Of a stretch of 64,000 nt of DNA, positions 9,144 to 18,068 are shown in pieces. Source of the stretch: Parasalinivibrio latis. Its GTDB lineage: Bacteria; Pseudomonadota; Gammaproteobacteria; Enterobacterales; Vibrionaceae. The stretch lies in the NCBI RefSeq assembly GCF_036825535.1, contig NZ_CP098813.1, positions 1,798,001 to 1,862,000 on the forward strand. The letters are read 5' to 3'. The translations under genes were made by a program, and so were the position numbers. Under the pieces are notes generated by a model that was not told where the DNA came from, did no database searches, and saw only the letters and a list, made by a program, of their open reading frames with translations. Numbering within the stretch: position 1 is the first letter of the stretch; each line of letters starts with the position of its first letter.

Positions 9144-10073
9144 ATGGATATCTTTTCTAGCTTATTGCCCCACATTATTAACGGGTTGAGCCTGGGACTA
9201 TTGTTCGCGCTCATTGCGCTTGGTTTCATGCTTATCGTTGGTGTGATGGAGCTCATCAACCTGGCCCATGGTTCTCTTTTTGCACTAGGTGCCTATTTTG
9301 CAATGACTATCATTGCGCCTGATCCTTCTTACCTCGGTCCCTTTGGGGACTGGTACACCGGGTTGCCACTCGCCTCCCGCTACATTGTGGGGCTTCTGTT
9401 TGCACCCATTCTGGTTGCCGCTATCGGCATGTTGCTTGAGATATGTATGCGCCGCACCTATGGAAAGAAAGCCGAATACGGGCTTCTGCTTACCTTCGGT
9501 GCAGCACTGGTTATCGAAGAAATCATTCGCATTGTCTGGGGCTCGGGAGAACAACTCCTTCCTGTACCCGAGGCTATCAGCGGGGCATTTATCTCCGGCG
9601 GAATGATTTACTCAACCTACCGTTTTTATGCTGCGGGCTTCGGCATCCTGATGATCCTTCTGGTCTGGCTTTTCCTTGAGAAAACCCCGTACGGAAACAT
9701 CATTAAAGCCGGTGCTCACGACAGCGAAATGGTTCGCGCACTTGGCGTAAACCTCACCCGCCTGAGGCTTTACATTTTCGCATTCGGCGCACTGCTCGCA
9801 GCGGTTGCCGGTATCACCCTGACACCTATCTGGGGGTTACGTCCACACATCGGTGTAGATGTCGTTATCCCGGCATTTGTCATCATCGTGCTCGGAGGCA
9901 TTGGCAGTTTCTGGGGCGCAGTTATCGCAGGGATCCTTGTCGGGCTTGTCGTCGCCATTGTGGGTGCTTACGCCACGCAGTGGTCAATGCTGTCTATGTA
10001 CATCCTGCTGATCGTGATTATCACGTTCCGCTCCCGCGGTCTGGTAGGCAAAAAGAGTACGCTGGAGAACTGA
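9144..10073 (+). CDS. ABC importer permease, LivH type
   Basis: This 309-residue hydrophobic protein has about eight membrane segments. The LivH-type signature LIALGFMLIVGVMELINLAHG is near residue 20, and the cytoplasmic coupling loop has RALGVN near residue 195. It should form half of the membrane channel with the following LivM-type protein. The next gene starts one base after its stop codon, so the two are translated in step. Confidence 0.88.
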   Translation: MDIFSSLLPHIINGLSLGLLFALIALGFMLIVGVMELINLAHGSLFALGAYFAMTIIAPDPSYLGPFGDWYTGLPLASRYIVGLLFAPILVAAIGMLLEICMRRTYGKKAEYGLLLTFGAALVIEEIIRIVWGSGEQLLPVPEAISGAFISGGMIYSTYRFYAAGFGILMILLVWLFLEKTPYGNIIKAGAHDSEMVRALGVNLTRLRLYIFAFGALLAAVAGITLTPIWGLRPHIGVDVVIPAFVIIVLGGIGSFWGAVIAGILVGLVVAIVGAYATQWSMLSMYILLIVIITFRSRGLVGKKSTLEN

Positions 10074-10074
10074 T

Positions 10075-11103
10075 ATGACCAAAGTAATGACAAAGAAAAC
10101 ACCCGTAATAACAAAGCAGATGGTCATATTTTTCCTTTTGCTCGGAACATTTCCATTCTGGGGACCTTCTGTGGGCCTGTACCACTATCTGGGAACTGAA
10201 ATTGCCATCTGGATGATATACGCCCTGGGATACAACCTGCTCCTCGGTTACACCGGCTTGCCGTCCTTCGGGCATGGTGCCTACTTCGGGGTTGGAGCCT
10301 ACGCCTATGGCCTTACCTATCTCGGACTGATAGACAACGTGTGGACAGCACTTGCCATCTCTGCCGTTGCGGGTGCAATTGCAGCAGGCATCGTTGCGTG
10401 CTTCCTTTCTCATCGCCGGGGTATTTACTACGCCTTGATGACCATCGCTTTTGGTCAGGTGTTCTGGTTTATTGCCATACGCTGGCATTCCCTCACCGGA
10501 GGAGAAGACGGCCTGCTTAACATCAGCCGGGCGGAAGTGCCATTCGGGCTGTTTGATATCAGCCTGAGAGATCCGATTAATCTGTTCTATTTCATCTTCC
10601 TCCTCGTGGTTGTAGTCACCATCGGCTTGTGGCGTCTGACACACTCACCGTACGGAAAAGCCTTGCAGGCAGTACGCATGAACGAAATGCGTGCCGGTTT
10701 TGTTGGCTATAACGTGTGGCTCGTGAAATGGAGTGTATTCATGCTATCCGGTGCCATTGCCGGCGTAGCTGGCGGTTTGCTGGCAATTATCCAGGAGAGT
10801 GCTTACCCGGATGTTATGAGCCTTCACGCGTCAGGCTTCATCGTGATGCTGACCCTGATTGGCGGCGGTTTCGTCAGCTTCTGGGGCCCGGTCATCGGCG
10901 CGGTAGTATTCTTCCTTGCCAGAGACTTGCTTGGTTCCATCACTGAAACCTGGCTGCTTTGGTACGGGTTGATGTTCATGGCCGTCATTCTGTTCAAACC
11001 AGAAGGTATTGCCGGCATGGCGCAGGATTTTGGTGCCTGGCTTGACAAGAAAAAAGGCCAACCAGCACAAAAACCACTTACCAACACCAAAGCGGAGGGT
11101 TAA
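10075..11103 (+). CDS. ABC importer permease, LivM type
   Basis: The protein has 342 residues with about nine to ten membrane segments. Typical LivM features are NLLLGYTGLPSFGHGAYFG near residue 55, TGGEDGLLNI in the middle, and the coupling loop AVRMNEMRAGFVGYN near residue 200. A short hydrophilic tail rich in Lys and Gln ends the protein. It pairs with the LivH-type permease and is followed within three bases by the first ATPase gene. Confidence 0.88.
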   Translation: MTKVMTKKTPVITKQMVIFFLLLGTFPFWGPSVGLYHYLGTEIAIWMIYALGYNLLLGYTGLPSFGHGAYFGVGAYAYGLTYLGLIDNVWTALAISAVAGAIAAGIVACFLSHRRGIYYALMTIAFGQVFWFIAIRWHSLTGGEDGLLNISRAEVPFGLFDISLRDPINLFYFIFLLVVVVTIGLWRLTHSPYGKALQAVRMNEMRAGFVGYNVWLVKWSVFMLSGAIAGVAGGLLAIIQESAYPDVMSLHASGFIVMLTLIGGGFVSFWGPVIGAVVFFLARDLLGSITETWLLWYGLMFMAVILFKPEGIAGMAQDFGAWLDKKKGQPAQKPLTNTKAEG

Positions 11104-11106
11104 AAA

Positions 11107-11850
11107 ATGGCATTATTTGAAGCAACCCACCTGCAAAAACGCTTTGGTGACCAGGTTGTCCTTGAAGACATAACCCTGTCATTTGAAGAAGGGCAGCTCA
11201 GCGGCATCATGGGCCCGAACGGGGCAGGTAAATCTACCTGTTTTAACGTCCTCACCGGCCACTACAAGCCAAACAGCGGCAAAGTGATATTTGAAGGAAA
11301 GGACATCACTGGATTGCCACCGCGCCAAATAGCGGCGATGGGCATTTCCCGTTCCTTCCAGATCATGAACCTCTTTGATGAGTTCACTGCACTGGAAAAC
11401 ATTCTGGTTGCACTGCCGGATTCAATCCAACGCAGCTTTAACCCGTTCCACGACATCAATGCTAATTCGGCAGCTATCGACAAAGCCGCCATGGTTCTTG
11501 AGAAAGTCGGTCTTTCCGGCCGGGAGTACACCTTGGCGGGCAACATGCCATACGGAGAACGCCGGGCGCTGGAAATCGGTGTTGCCCTCGCCTCTGACCC
11601 CAAACTGTTGTTTCTTGACGAACCGACACAAGGGTTGGGAGCCGATGGTACCGCAAGGCTGGCGGAATTGATTGCTGAGCTTAAGCGCCACTACTCCATC
11701 GTTGTGATTGAGCACGATATGGAATTCCTGTTCGGTCTTGCCGACACCATTTCTGTCATCCACTGGGGTCAGGTAATCGCCTCTGGTACCCCGTCTGAGC
11801 TTGGTCAAAATGATTGGGTAAAAGCCTCAACATTGGGAGAAGTAGTCTGA
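11107..11850 (+). CDS. ABC importer ATPase, LivG type
   Basis: The protein has 247 residues. The Walker A motif is GPNGAGKST near residue 36, the Q-loop is in SRSFQIMNLF, the signature region is MPYGERRALEIG in place of LSGGQ as is usual for LivG-type ATPases, Walker B is LLFLDEPTQG, and the switch His is in VVIEHDME. It powers import with the LivF-type partner, whose start overlaps this stop by one base. Confidence 0.9.
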   Translation: MALFEATHLQKRFGDQVVLEDITLSFEEGQLSGIMGPNGAGKSTCFNVLTGHYKPNSGKVIFEGKDITGLPPRQIAAMGISRSFQIMNLFDEFTALENILVALPDSIQRSFNPFHDINANSAAIDKAAMVLEKVGLSGREYTLAGNMPYGERRALEIGVALASDPKLLFLDEPTQGLGADGTARLAELIAELKRHYSIVVIEHDMEFLFGLADTISVIHWGQVIASGTPSELGQNDWVKASTLGEVV

Positions 11851-12545
11851 TGCTGAATGTCTCGAATATTGAAACCTATTACGGCGAAACACAGGCACTT
11901 TTTGGCGCATCCATCAAAGTGAATGAGGGCGAAGTTGTTGCGCTGTTGGGTCCAAACGGTGCAGGTAAAACCACAACGTTGCGGTCTATTCTGGGCCTGA
12001 CACCGCCCAAAAAAGGCGAAATCCAGTTTGATGGCAAAACGATAACTCACGCAGAAACACACGACATTGCCAATGCCGGCATTGGTTGGGTACCGGATGA
12101 CCGCCGGATTTTCCCGACCATGAAGGTCAGTGCCAACCTGAAGCTGGGAAAAAAGAAAACCCGCTTCCGTGAATGGCATGAAAAGGAAATGTTCGACATT
12201 TTCTCTGCGCTGGAATACCTGATGGATCGCGACTGCGAAAACCTCTCTGGGGGGGAAATGCAGATGGTGGCGATATCCCGTGCATTGCTTGGTTCACCAG
12301 GTCTGGTTCTTTTTGATGAGCCATCACAAGGGCTTGCCCCGAAAATCGTGCAGGATGTAATGAACACCATCACCCGCCTGAAACAGGAAGGTATTGCAGT
12401 TCTGGTCGTTGAGCAAAATGCACTCAGTGCACTCAAGGTCAGCGACCGTGTCTACATCATGGATCACGGCAAAATAATTCATGAAGGCCCGGCTGCTGAG
12501 CTGGTGGAAAACGATGAGAAGCGCAAGAGCTTGTTGGGGATCTGA
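11850..12545 (+). CDS. ABC importer ATPase, LivF type
   Basis: This protein has 231 residues from the ATG that overlaps the previous stop codon (ATGA-type coupling); a longer in-frame start inside the upstream gene is unlikely. It has Walker A GPNGAGKTT, the LivF-typical GWVPDDRRIFPTMKV stretch, the signature LSGGEMQM, Walker B LVLFDEPSQGLAP and the switch region VVEQNA. It forms the ATPase pair with the LivG-type protein. Confidence 0.9.
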   Translation: MLNVSNIETYYGETQALFGASIKVNEGEVVALLGPNGAGKTTTLRSILGLTPPKKGEIQFDGKTITHAETHDIANAGIGWVPDDRRIFPTMKVSANLKLGKKKTRFREWHEKEMFDIFSALEYLMDRDCENLSGGEMQMVAISRALLGSPGLVLFDEPSQGLAPKIVQDVMNTITRLKQEGIAVLVVEQNALSALKVSDRVYIMDHGKIIHEGPAAELVENDEKRKSLLGI

Positions 12546-13165
12546 TGATGAATACACCACTGTTGCAAGTGAATAACCTGAAAAAGGTGTACGAAAGAGG
12601 TTTCCTCAACAAAGAAGAAACGTTTCGTCTTGAAGCCAACTTTGCATTGGATAAATCTCAAATCGTGGGTGTGATGGGGCCAAACGGTTCCGGCAAAACG
12701 ACCATGTTTGAGCTGATTACAGGCCAGAACAAACCGACCTCCGGCGAAGTGTTGTGTGCAGGCCAGAATATTCACAATGTAAAATACAAATCCAGGGACC
12801 GGTTGGCAATTCATTACCACCAGTCCTACCAGGTAAGGCATTTCGCAAAAACCAAGCCTTCGTTCATGCTGGAAAAGCCAATCACAGACTACCCGCTTAT
12901 CCACCTGTTTGATGAGCCCCAATTCAACACGCAGGACGGATACATCGGGTTTATGCTGGATTTCTTTGCCAAGCTGAAATCAGAAGGCCGCCTGGTACTG
13001 CTGTGTGTTCACCCCTACGAGGCGTTCCACATAAAGATTATGCGGGAAATCTGTGAGTCCTACATCTTTGTCCAGAAAGGGAGCGTATCCCAGGCTGACA
13101 ATTACGACGAGCTGCTTGAAAGGGAAGAAGTCCGTAACTACCTCGGCACCCTTGCACAGTACTGA
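12545..13165 (+). CDS. Third, degenerate ABC-type ATPase of the operon
   Basis: This 206-residue protein has an intact Walker A (GPNGSGKTT), a Walker-B-like stretch (LIHLFDEPQ) and a His-containing switch region (CVHPYEAF). I find no LSGGQ-type signature between them: the helical subdomain is shortened and reads KTKPSFMLEKP. Its start overlaps the LivF-type stop codon. Importers of this class normally use two ATPases, so a third is unusual. It may be a regulatory or accessory nucleotide-binding protein for this transporter or for the enzymes downstream; its role is unknown. Confidence 0.75.
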   Translation: MMNTPLLQVNNLKKVYERGFLNKEETFRLEANFALDKSQIVGVMGPNGSGKTTMFELITGQNKPTSGEVLCAGQNIHNVKYKSRDRLAIHYHQSYQVRHFAKTKPSFMLEKPITDYPLIHLFDEPQFNTQDGYIGFMLDFFAKLKSEGRLVLLCVHPYEAFHIKIMREICESYIFVQKGSVSQADNYDELLEREEVRNYLGTLAQY

Positions 13166-13194
13166 TGTATGGGCAGAAGGACAGGGAGTACAGT

Positions 13195-13935
13195 ATGGAA
13201 ATAGAAAATAAAGTCGCACTGGTAACCGGGGCGGGTGGAACACTGGGTGAGGCCATTGTCCGTCGTTTTGTCGAACTTGGTATGAAAGTCGCCATGATTG
13301 ATATCGACGGTACCCGGCTGTTGGATCTGGCCGAGGAGCTGGGTGAAAACACCCACCCTATCGCCATTGACCTAAGCAATGAAGAAGCCATCGATTTCGC
13401 TTGCCAGGAAGTACGCGCAAAGTGGGGAAAAGTCGATATCCTGGTAAACAATGCCGGTATTCTCACCAATAACAAAGCAGCAGAAACCAGTTCAGAGGAA
13501 TGGCGCAAAGTAATGGCTGTGAACCTGGACAGCGCCTTTTTGCTGTCGAGGGAATGGCTGCCCTCAATGAAAGAACAAGGCTGGGGTCGCATCATCAATA
13601 TTTGCTCGCTGGCAGCAAAAACTGGTGGACTGACAGCCGGTACAGCGTACACCACTTCCAAAGGGGGCATGACTGCCCTCACCTTCTCCCTGGCAAGGGA
13701 AGCAGCAGAATTTGGTGTCACTGTTAACGGTATTGCCCCGGCTTACATCAAAACCAAAATGGTGATGGAGCAACTGACTGAAGCCCAGCGGGAAGCTCTG
13801 CTGGATGCTATCCCGGTACGGCGTTTTTGTGAGGCGGAAGAAGTGGCACATGTTGTCGAATTCCTCGCAGACCCACTTTCCGGTTTCATCACAGGTGAAG
13901 TTGTCGATATCAACGGCGGCCTGCATCTCGATTAA
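13195..13935 (+). CDS. Short-chain dehydrogenase/reductase (SDR)
   Basis: This classical SDR has 246 residues, with the cofactor motif TGAGGTLG, the structural NNAG motif and the catalytic YTTSK (Tyr-x3-Lys) preceded by the active-site Ser in ICSLAAKTG. The C-terminal GEVVDINGG matches FabG-like members. The ATG at 13195 is preferred to an upstream in-frame codon because GGGAG lies eight bases before it. An acidic residue ends the second strand (MIDID), which favours NAD over NADP. It likely oxidises an imported hydroxy compound. Confidence 0.87.
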   Translation: MEIENKVALVTGAGGTLGEAIVRRFVELGMKVAMIDIDGTRLLDLAEELGENTHPIAIDLSNEEAIDFACQEVRAKWGKVDILVNNAGILTNNKAAETSSEEWRKVMAVNLDSAFLLSREWLPSMKEQGWGRIINICSLAAKTGGLTAGTAYTTSKGGMTALTFSLAREAAEFGVTVNGIAPAYIKTKMVMEQLTEAQREALLDAIPVRRFCEAEEVAHVVEFLADPLSGFITGEVVDINGGLHLD

Positions 13936-13949
13936 AAGGATTTAAAAAA

Positions 13950-14765
13950 ATGACAGACAAAATTGAACCGATAATCAATTTCCAAAAAGAGCTGACCGGC
14001 TTAACTGATTTATCCGGCAAAGTAGCTTACGTACCCGGTGGCTACGGCGGTATTGGTGAAGCCATCGCCTGGGGGCTGGCGGTTGCCGGAGCGTCCGTTG
14101 TTATAGGTGGACGCAGGCTGGATAAAGCAGAAGAGCTGGCAGCCAAGCTTAGAGATGCCGGTTTTGAAGCAACGGGTGTTGGCGTAGATGTAAAGTCCGT
14201 GGATGAAATACAGAAGTCGGTTGATGCTGTTGTCGAAAAGTACGGTCAAATCGATATTCTGATGAACTGTGTCGGTATCCAGCGTGAGCAGCCGATGACG
14301 GAAGTGTCAGAAGATGCCTTTGATGAGGTTTATGAAGTAAACCTGAAAGCGTCAATGTTCCTCGCCCAGGCAGCAGCACGCTACCAGATCGACAGAGGCC
14401 AGGGTGGCAAACAGGTTCACTTGCTGTCGGTACGTTCACAGCTTGGCCTGCGTGCGAGGGGTTATTCGGCATACTGCGCGACAAAAGGCGCATTGGTCAT
14501 GCTTATCAAGCAACACGCAATGGAGCTGGCACCGCACAACATTACGGTTAACGGGGTTGCACCTACCTTCGTCTATACCGAAATGATCCGGCACGTAATG
14601 GAAAACGAGGAGTTCCGTACCCAGTTGCTCAGCCGTATTCCTCTTGGACGCATCGCCGACCCTAAAGATATCGTCGGACCATCTGTATTCTTCTGCTCGG
14701 CTGCATCTGACTTTGTTACCGGCCAGACGCTTTATGTAGACGGTGGTATTACTGCCAGCCAGTAA
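13950..14765 (+). CDS. Short-chain dehydrogenase/reductase, gluconate-5-dehydrogenase-like
   Basis: This SDR has 271 residues. Its cofactor loop reads PGGYGGIG, so Pro replaces the usual Thr, and MNCVGI replaces NNAG. The catalytic Tyr and Lys are kept in YCATK, with Ser in LLSVRSQLG. GGRRLDKAEELA after the second strand suggests NADP. The two SDR enzymes lie 14 bases apart and may act in sequence on one substrate or interconvert two epimers. A strong terminator follows, so this is the last gene of the operon. Confidence 0.85.
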   Translation: MTDKIEPIINFQKELTGLTDLSGKVAYVPGGYGGIGEAIAWGLAVAGASVVIGGRRLDKAEELAAKLRDAGFEATGVGVDVKSVDEIQKSVDAVVEKYGQIDILMNCVGIQREQPMTEVSEDAFDEVYEVNLKASMFLAQAAARYQIDRGQGGKQVHLLSVRSQLGLRARGYSAYCATKGALVMLIKQHAMELAPHNITVNGVAPTFVYTEMIRHVMENEEFRTQLLSRIPLGRIADPKDIVGPSVFFCSAASDFVTGQTLYVDGGITASQ

Positions 14766-14785
14766 AAAGATACGTTTCATAAAAA

Positions 14786-14811
14786 CGAAGCCGCCTGATT
14801 TGGCGGCTTCG
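14786..14811. terminator. Intrinsic terminator ending the ABC/SDR operon
   Basis: A 10-bp stem (CGAAGCCGCC with complement) and six-base loop lie between converging genes. The A-run at 14781-14785 would serve the minus strand, so it may also end the metallo-hydrolase gene. Confidence 0.75.
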
Positions 14812-14833
14812 CTGTTTCAGTCTGGTTATTCCG

Positions 14834-15910
14834 TTAACCTTTCCACCATTCATTAACCGGCGTGGGGTTTCGGATTTCCATTCTTTGGCCAATTTCCGGC
14901 ACAGACAGACTAACATCCCTTTCTTCGCTGATTTTCTTCGCCTGCTCCATGGGCTCGTGCCAGTCATGCATCGCAAGGTCAAACGTACTGTTGTGGATAG
15001 GCATCATCACCTTTCCTTTCAGGTCAATGTGCGCCTGTACACTTTGCTCAGGAAACATGTGGATATTTGACCACAGCGTATTGTATGCGCCGGTTTCAAC
15101 CATGGTCAGGTCAAACGGGCCATATTTGTCGCCAATTTCCCGGAATCCATCGAAGTAGCCGGAGTCACCGCTGAAGAACACGTTCGCCTGTTTCGCAGTG
15201 ATCACCCAACTTCCCCACAGTGTTGAGTCCCTATCCCGAATACCACGCCCTGAGAAATGCTGTGTCGGGGTGAAGGTGTAGTTGATACCGTTGAAGTAGT
15301 GCGATTCCCACCAGTCCAGCTCAACGATTTTGTCTGCAGGCACACCCCAGTTTTGCATGACCTGACCCACTTTAAGCGGGACAAGAAACAAGCTGACTTT
15401 GTCAGAGAGCTTCTTTACAGAGTCTTTATCCAGATGGTCGTAGTGATCATGGCTGATCACCACAACGTCGATGTCCGGCAATGCCTCAAGGCTAATGGGT
15501 GTCTTGTGGAAACGCTTGGGCCCCATAAATTGCACCGGGGACGCCCTGTCACTGAAAACCGGATCTGTCATCACCAGTTGACCGCCGAGTTTCATCAACA
15601 TGCTAGAGTGACCCATGCGGTAAACGACATCTTCTTTCTCTTCCAACAACTGTTCTGCCGTCATCGCATGAACCGGCAGCTCAAACGTCGGTGTTGGGTT
15701 AAGACGCTCAACCTTAAAGTACGCTTTCACAATCTCGAGAATGTTGTCCTCTGCTTTAAATGCAGGATCACTGTTTACAAATTTCGCCGGGTACCGGTTG
15801 GTCGTGGTGTCATTTGAGCAAGATGTGAAGATGCCTGTCATCGCGATTACTCCCAGTGTTGTTAAGAGGGTGTTCTTCAAAGGTGGTTTTTGTTTTGTCA
15901 GCCATCTCAT
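14834..15910 (-). CDS. MBL-fold metallo-hydrolase lipoprotein (NAPE-PLD/UlaG-like)
   Basis: From the ATG at 15910 the protein has 358 residues; GGGAG lies eight bases upstream, better than the start 36 bases earlier. The N-terminus is a lipoprotein signal ending IFTSC. The zinc-site motif SHDHYDHLD and later His residues (TQHFSGRG, MPIHNSTFDLA) mark a metallo-beta-lactamase fold close to N-acylphosphatidylethanolamine phospholipase D-like hydrolases. It probably sits in the envelope and cleaves phosphodiester or lactone bonds. It diverges from a TetR gene across a palindromic operator, which probably controls it. Confidence 0.82.
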   Translation of the reverse strand: MRWLTKQKPPLKNTLLTTLGVIAMTGIFTSCSNDTTTNRYPAKFVNSDPAFKAEDNILEIVKAYFKVERLNPTPTFELPVHAMTAEQLLEEKEDVVYRMGHSSMLMKLGGQLVMTDPVFSDRASPVQFMGPKRFHKTPISLEALPDIDVVVISHDHYDHLDKDSVKKLSDKVSLFLVPLKVGQVMQNWGVPADKIVELDWWESHYFNGINYTFTPTQHFSGRGIRDRDSTLWGSWVITAKQANVFFSGDSGYFDGFREIGDKYGPFDLTMVETGAYNTLWSNIHMFPEQSVQAHIDLKGKVMMPIHNSTFDLAMHDWHEPMEQAKKISEERDVSLSVPEIGQRMEIRNPTPVNEWWKG

Positions 15911-15957
15911 TACACAAACTCCCAGTGCCACAAAATTCGAAACCAACGAACCATTAA

Positions 15958-15980
15958 GTAAACTACTCGGTGTAGTTTAC
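15958..15980. promoter_or_regulatory. Palindromic operator between metallo-hydrolase and TetR genes
   Basis: A perfect inverted repeat with 9-bp arms (GTAAACTAC/GTAGTTTAC) and a five-base centre. A weaker copy begins at 15996. The place and size fit a TetR-family operator controlling both divergent genes. Confidence 0.65.
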
Positions 15981-16036
15981 AAAATGAGCATGAAAAGTAA
16001 ACTGATTAGTGTAAAATAGTTAAGATTAATTTCGTG

Positions 16037-16663
16037 ATGGTTTTTAACATGATGAAACAACAGAAGAAATCGCGAAGCGAATTAAAGCGTGATGCCATTC
16101 TCTGCGCCGCCAGGGAGGCATTTCACGAGTTTGGCGTACAAAACACCAGTATGGATAAGCTGGCTTCACTGGCCAACGTTTCTAAACGAACTGTCTACAA
16201 CCACTTCTCTTCCAAAGAAGCACTGGTGATGGAATTGCTCTCCGAGCTTTGGCTTAACTCTACCCCTCCGGAGTCTCTAAAAGGTATGGAGAGCCAGAGT
16301 CTGGAAGTGCAGTTAACGACACTGCTGCTGCAGGAAATCAACGTTTTTGCCCAGCCTTCCTACCTGGATATGGCCAAGGTGGCTTTTGGACACTTTCTGT
16401 TTAAACCGGAAGAACTCCAGGAGCAGATAAACCAAATGAGTAAAGAAGACACTGCGCTCTATGTCTGGTTGAAGCAGCAAACGGAAGCCGGCACTCTGGA
16501 CATCAATGATCTGTTAAAGGCCCTTTCCCAACTCCACAACTTGATTAAAGGCGCTGCTTTCTGGCCTCAGCTTATTGGCGCCAAAGCCCCGATTGAAGGC
16601 GAGGAATCGCGTATGCTCGCCAACGATACCGCACGGTTGTTTTTGAGTTTTTATGCCAAGTGA
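16037..16663 (+). CDS. TetR/AcrR-family transcriptional regulator
   Basis: The protein has about 208 residues. The N-terminal helix-turn-helix is clear (MDKLASLANVSKRTVYNHFSSKEAL, about residues 39-63). The C-terminal ligand domain resembles AcrR-like proteins. The start is uncertain: GTG 16034, ATG 16037 and two ATGs at 16049-16052 are all possible and none has a strong ribosome site. It should bind the palindrome at 15958-15980 and repress itself and the metallo-hydrolase gene. Confidence 0.85.
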   Translation: MVFNMMKQQKKSRSELKRDAILCAAREAFHEFGVQNTSMDKLASLANVSKRTVYNHFSSKEALVMELLSELWLNSTPPESLKGMESQSLEVQLTTLLLQEINVFAQPSYLDMAKVAFGHFLFKPEELQEQINQMSKEDTALYVWLKQQTEAGTLDINDLLKALSQLHNLIKGAAFWPQLIGAKAPIEGEESRMLANDTARLFLSFYAK

Positions 16664-16733
16664 CAACCACATGAGTGCTCTCCAAGACCAATTCATTGAT
16701 TTCTGCCATGCTTCACAGCCTGTTGGCCTTCAG

Positions 16734-18068
16734 CTAAATCTCACTCCGGCTTTGCCATTTGGCGAGCCGGATACGTGTTTTTACTCCAATACCCAATATC
16801 GGCTCCGGAGGATTCAAGCTGGGCATACCTGTAACTTGCCTGATGTCTTCGAGCAATGCTGAGTCTGCTCCTATCGCGAAATCAGCCAGCAGTGTTCCTG
16901 ATATTGTCCCCCAAGCAGCACCTACTCCGTTGTCACAGGCGGTGGCATAAACACCCTCATCCAGTTGGCCAAAGAAGTTAGTGAAATTTCGAGATATGGC
17001 GTAAGTCCCTCCCCATGTGTGGGTAAAGGGAACATCCCGCAATGCCGGATAACGCGCTTCGAATGCCTGCCGGTGGTTGGCTTTTACCTTTGTCCGAAAT
17101 TGGTCACTGATGCTGGCACCATAGCTGGAAACATGCTGGTAGGTGTTGCGAATAATTAGCCGCCGGTCTGCGGTCATCCTGACCGTTGTACCGGCATGAT
17201 CAGCCGGTGTTAAACCCCAGTCCAACTGTCCGTTGTAGCGATCCATTTCACTGTCAGTGAGCGGGCGAGTCCAACTTGCAAACGTCATTACCGGCAGCAT
17301 CCGGTTTTTCAGGTAGCCAAATTCGCGGGTAAAAATACTCGTTGCCAACAATATATTCGGCGACGACAGGCTTCCATTTTCGCCGCTGATTTTCCAATGG
17401 GTTTTGCCAGCAGAATGCCACCCAGCTTTTTCGATCCGGTGAACCGGCGACTGTTCATAAACATCAATGTTTTCAGGTAATGATTCAGCAAGCCCGCGCA
17501 CCAAAGCTGCCGGCTGCATAAGGTAACTGCCGGATGTATAGATTGCGCATGAGTAATAATCTGTTCCCAGCACAGACGACAGTTCCCTGTTCGCAACATG
17601 CCGATAGGGTTCACACAATGCCTGAAGCAGGGTTTCGAAATGGTCGAGAAACGCCTCCCCCCGGCTTCCTACCGCGGCCTGGTATTTCCCCGCCGGGGAC
17701 CACTGGCAATGAATGCCATATTTCCTAACCCAATGCTCAAGCATTGCAATCGCAGTCCGGTTAAGGTTCAGCAACTTCAACTTGTGAGACGTATCCGGAT
17801 GTTCCAGCGCAAACTTGTGGGGAAGATCTATAACAAAGCCGGAGTTCCGTCCGGATGCACCTTCACCAATGCGTTGGGCATCAATCAGGGAGATCCGAGC
17901 CTCGGGTTTGAGTTCGCCAAGACGCCTTGCTGCTGACAACCCGGCAAAACCTGCACCAATAACTACGTAGTCCGCTTTTTGATTACCCTGAAGCCGGACG
18001 GGGTCATCCGGAGAGGGCAAAACGTCATACCACCCGCAGCAATTGTCATCATTCGGCAGACGAATCAT
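16734..18068 (-). CDS. FAD-dependent amine/amino-acid oxidoreductase (DAO family, PuuB-like)
   Basis: The protein has 444 residues. The FAD-binding motif VVIGAGFAGLSAA is near residue 33, followed by GASGRNSGFV, typical of gamma-glutamylputrescine oxidase-like and sarcosine-oxidase-like proteins. The start at 18068 has GGGAG six bases upstream and overlaps the aldehyde dehydrogenase stop by 20 bp, so the two are coupled. Together with a Rieske oxygenase and an aldehyde dehydrogenase it should oxidise an amine, perhaps after N-demethylation. It is the last gene of this operon. Confidence 0.83.
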   Translation of the reverse strand: MIRLPNDDNCCGWYDVLPSPDDPVRLQGNQKADYVVIGAGFAGLSAARRLGELKPEARISLIDAQRIGEGASGRNSGFVIDLPHKFALEHPDTSHKLKLLNLNRTAIAMLEHWVRKYGIHCQWSPAGKYQAAVGSRGEAFLDHFETLLQALCEPYRHVANRELSSVLGTDYYSCAIYTSGSYLMQPAALVRGLAESLPENIDVYEQSPVHRIEKAGWHSAGKTHWKISGENGSLSSPNILLATSIFTREFGYLKNRMLPVMTFASWTRPLTDSEMDRYNGQLDWGLTPADHAGTTVRMTADRRLIIRNTYQHVSSYGASISDQFRTKVKANHRQAFEARYPALRDVPFTHTWGGTYAISRNFTNFFGQLDEGVYATACDNGVGAAWGTISGTLLADFAIGADSALLEDIRQVTGMPSLNPPEPILGIGVKTRIRLAKWQSRSEI

